A DNA stretch of 64,000 bases from CAIMZW01 sp037142435 (GTDB lineage Bacteria; Actinomycetota; Actinomycetes; Nanopelagicales; Nanopelagicaceae), in contig JBAXAO010000001.1 of assembly GCA_037142435.1 (NCBI GenBank), forward strand, positions 62,001 through 126,000, given 5' to 3'. Positions 61,540 to 64,000 of this stretch are shown piece after piece. Position numbers and translations under genes: made by a program. Numbering within the stretch: position 1 is the stretch's first letter; each line of letters opens with the position of its first letter. The notes below the pieces were generated by a model. The model saw nothing but the letters and a program-made list of their open reading frames with translations, was not told the origin of the DNA and did no database searches.

Positions 61540-64000
61540 ATGACCAAACGCCTATTACTCATTGATGGGCATTCGCTGGCGTATCGAGCTTTCTACGCTC
61601 TGCCAGTCGAGAACTTTGCAACATCTGCAGGTCAGCCAACTAATGCTGTCTACGGCTTTGCCTCCATGCTGATCAACCTCATCAGAGATGAGAAACCAAC
61701 ACATATCGCAGCGGCTTTCGATGTCTCTCGTAAAACTTTTCGCAGCGAGATGTTTCCGGAATATAAAGCCAATCGCAGCGCTACCCCGGACGCTTTTCGC
61801 TCGCAGACTTCATACCTCTTCGAACTTGTGGCCGCTATGGGCATCCGCCACTTTGCCATGGAGGGTTTTGAGGCCGATGACATTATCGCCACCTTTGCCA
61901 CGCGGGCCGAGAGTGAAGGATTTGAGGTTCTCATTTGCACCGGAGATCGTGATTCTTTTCAATTGGTAACCGAAAGTACGACTGTGCTTTACCCAAAACG
62001 CGGCGTCACTGACCTGGCGCGGATGACTCCCTCGGAAGTTGAAACCAAATATGGGCTGACCCCGACGCAGTATCCAGATTTTGCCGCTTTGCGTGGCGAC
62101 CCCAGTGACAATCTTCCTTCCGTCCCCGGTGTGGGCGAGAAGACCGCGGCCAAGTGGATTCAAGAATATGGCTCATTAAAAGAGTTAGTGGCCAAGGTCG
62201 ATGAAGTAAAAGGCAAGGCAGGGGAGTCGCTTCGAGAAAATTTAGCTCACGTCCTGCTCAATCGCGAGCTCACCCAATTGCAGCGCGAGCTTCATATCGA
62301 GGCCAGCATTTCGGATCTCCAATGGGAAGGCATCGATACCCCTACCATCAATGCTTTACTTGATCTCTTGGAGATTAAAGCGCTGAAAGATCGCGTCAAA
62401 GTTCTCGCCAGTTCTCATTCATCCGAAGCAGACTTAATACCTGAAATAGAACAACCAGAGATTTCGATAACAGAAATATCAGGCGCGAAATTGAGTGAAC
62501 TCATCGAAAAGCGAGTGCAACCGATCGCCTTTCACGCTCAGATTATTGACGGGCAGATCGCCGAATACTCGGTTGCCTTTTCGGCCAGCGAAGTATTTGT
62601 GGTCCATGAACTTGTTCCAGGGGAGTGGTTCTCGGATCCGGCAATACCAAAATATGTTCATGGCGGTAAGACGCTGTTACGCGATTTTGGTTGCGTCGGT
62701 GTTGATTTTGACACTGAGCTTGCGGCGTATGTCATTAATCCCGGGACTCGAAACTTGGATCTTTCCGACCTAACCGAGAGATTTCTAGGGATAGTCACTG
62801 CCGAGCAAGAAATCGATCTCTTCTCCGCTTTTGATGGCAAAGCTGCTGGTTCCATATTTGCACTAACAACTGACCTGAGAACCCACGTCGCCGAAAGAGG
62901 AATGGCCGATCTCCTGGCGAAATTGGAGATTCCGGTCATGATCGATTTGGCAGAAATGGAGCGCCTGGGAATTGGGGTCGACCGCGAAAAGTTGGGATCT
63001 CTTGCTACATTTTTTCGAGGCGAAGTCGAACGAGAAACCGCAGGCGCGCATACCGCCGCCGGTCACGAGTTCAATGTGGGCTCTCCTAAGCAACTTCAAG
63101 TAGTTCTCTTTGATGAACTGAAGTTGCCGAAGACTAAAAAGATAAAGACCGGCTACACCACCGACGCTGAAGGTCTGGAATGGCTCTTTGCTAAAACTGG
63201 GCATCCGCTCTTGGCCCATCTTTTGCGCATCCGGGAAACTAGCAAGTTGTTGACGACTATCGATGGCCTACTGAGCGCCATTGCCGTCGATGGCCGCATT
63301 CATACCGACTTTCAGCAAACTGTCGCCGCCACCGGCCGACTTTCATCGACCAACCCTAACTTGCAGAACATTCCAGTTCGTACCGAAGAAGGTCGCAAGA
63401 TTCGTGATTGTTTCGTCGCGCAAGCGCCATTTGTTGACTTGCTCACCGCTGATTACAGCCAAATTGAAATGCGCATCATGGCCCATCTCTCCAAAGATGC
63501 TGGACTCATCGCTGCTTTCCAAAGTGGCGAAGATTTGCACTCAACCGTGGCTTCACTGGTGTTCGGAGTGAAGGCCACCGACGTTGATCCGGAGATGCGC
63601 CGCCAAATTAAAGCGATGTCTTATGGCTTGGCATATGGCCTCTCGTCGTATGGTCTAGCTCAACAACTTGATTTGTCGCCAGGAGATGCCGCAGCGTTGA
63701 TGGACCAATACTTCACTCGTTTTGGTGGAATTCGCGATTATCTGGCGACTGTTGTTGAAGCGGCAAGACGTGACGGTTATACCGAAACCATCATGGGTCG
63801 CCGTCGTTACTTGCCCGATCTCAATCAAGAGAACCGAGCGCGCCGCGAAATTGCCGAACGCATGGCGCTTAACGCCCCGATCCAAGGATCGGCCGCGGAT
63901 ATCATCAAGGTTGCCATGATTAATTCGCGCGCCGCAATGAAGCGCTTGAATCTACAATCGCAATTGCTCTTGCAAGTGCATGACGAATTAATCTTCGAAA
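61540..64000 (+). CDS. polA: DNA polymerase I, 3' part cut by window edge
   Basis: The first 820 codons of an A-family polymerase for repair and Okazaki maturation. The 5'-nuclease domain (residues 1 to about 290) shows LLIDGHSLAYRAFYAL, GFEADDIIAT, CTGDRDSFQLV and DPSDNLPSVPGVGEKTA. The middle 3'-5' exonuclease-like domain lacks the D-x-E catalytic pair, so proofreading is probably lost, as in Taq polymerase and mycobacteria. The polymerase domain has LSSTNPNLQNIPVRTEEG, ADYSQIEMRIMAHLS and the fingers KAMSYGLAYGLSSYG; the last visible motif is VHDELIFE. Only about 60 residues are likely missing. Confidence 0.95.
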   Translation, partial: MTKRLLLIDGHSLAYRAFYALPVENFATSAGQPTNAVYGFASMLINLIRDEKPTHIAAAFDVSRKTFRSEMFPEYKANRSATPDAFRSQTSYLFELVAAMGIRHFAMEGFEADDIIATFATRAESEGFEVLICTGDRDSFQLVTESTTVLYPKRGVTDLARMTPSEVETKYGLTPTQYPDFAALRGDPSDNLPSVPGVGEKTAAKWIQEYGSLKELVAKVDEVKGKAGESLRENLAHVLLNRELTQLQRELHIEASISDLQWEGIDTPTINALLDLLEIKALKDRVKVLASSHSSEADLIPEIEQPEISITEISGAKLSELIEKRVQPIAFHAQIIDGQIAEYSVAFSASEVFVVHELVPGEWFSDPAIPKYVHGGKTLLRDFGCVGVDFDTELAAYVINPGTRNLDLSDLTERFLGIVTAEQEIDLFSAFDGKAAGSIFALTTDLRTHVAERGMADLLAKLEIPVMIDLAEMERLGIGVDREKLGSLATFFRGEVERETAGAHTAAGHEFNVGSPKQLQVVLFDELKLPKTKKIKTGYTTDAEGLEWLFAKTGHPLLAHLLRIRETSKLLTTIDGLLSAIAVDGRIHTDFQQTVAATGRLSSTNPNLQNIPVRTEEGRKIRDCFVAQAPFVDLLTADYSQIEMRIMAHLSKDAGLIAAFQSGEDLHSTVASLVFGVKATDVDPEMRRQIKAMSYGLAYGLSSYGLAQQLDLSPGDAAALMDQYFTRFGGIRDYLATVVEAARRDGYTETIMGRRRYLPDLNQENRARREIAERMALNAPIQGSAADIIKVAMINSRAAMKRLNLQSQLLLQVHDELIFE

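Noticed and set aside
1..64000. CRISPR arrays, prophage, insertion sequences or a dedicated defence island
   Set aside because: No regularly spaced repeats, transposase, integrase or defence-type gene was seen; gaps between genes are short and nearly all genes belong to conserved chromosomal clusters.

Overview
The window is a continuous, gene-dense piece of an actinobacterial chromosome of moderate GC content. Pointers to Actinobacteria are a DUF3040 gene in front of mraZ, an mraW-type structured leader before rsmH, ftsZ-pgeF-yggS-sepF-yggT without ftsA, an ileS T-box with a very short Stem I, the order hisD-C-B-H-A-F-I, an ANTAR response regulator after pyk, and a LexA box of the actinobacterial TCGAAC-N4-GTTCGA type. 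Tight spacing, many ATGA overlaps, several likely leaderless starts and the moderate GC suggest a small-genome lineage such as the freshwater Nanopelagicales; this placement is an inference. MurE carries a DNPR motif, so the peptidoglycan is probably of the meso-diaminopimelate type.

Layout. 1-3321: accessory genes (two GNAT acetyltransferases, an ArsC-type arsenate reductase, an MFS transporter, a TauE/SafE permease). 3370-8295: an SOS mutagenesis cassette with a LexA-controlled promoter, a small DUF6504 gene, an error-prone DnaE2-like polymerase and DinB. 8374-25949: DUF3040, then the division and cell wall (dcw) cluster mraZ-rsmH-ftsL-ftsI-murE-murF-mraY-murD-ftsW-murG-murC-ftsQ-ftsZ-pgeF-yggS-sepF-yggT. 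It opens with a phased MraZ operator array and an RNA structure between mraZ and rsmH. 25973-29400: ileS on the minus strand behind a T-box leader. 29515-35416: a DksA/TraR-type protein with a basic tail, lspA, an RluD-type pseudouridine synthase and the replicative dnaE1.

35466-45517 is a his-trp block: hisD-C-B-H-A-F-I runs directly into trpE, a mini membrane protein, trpC, trpB and trpA. There is no trpF, so HisA is probably the dual PriA enzyme serving both pathways. 45627-53929: a DsbA-like protein, lgt, a VIT1/CCC1-type carrier and the glutamate synthase pair gltB-gltD. 53941-56125: pyk, then an unusual small tRNA with anticodon CAA ending one base before the start codon of an ANTAR response regulator. 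56280-61078: a complete branched-chain amino acid ABC transporter, livK-H-M-G-F. 61087-64000: a hotdog thioesterase (minus strand) and the first 820 codons of polA.

The most distinctive points are the start codon placed inside a perfect LexA operator, the tRNA/ANTAR junction, the lspA gene without a normal start codon, the missing trpF, and a 37-bp tandem duplication at the end of trpA. No transposon, prophage, CRISPR array or defence system was seen.
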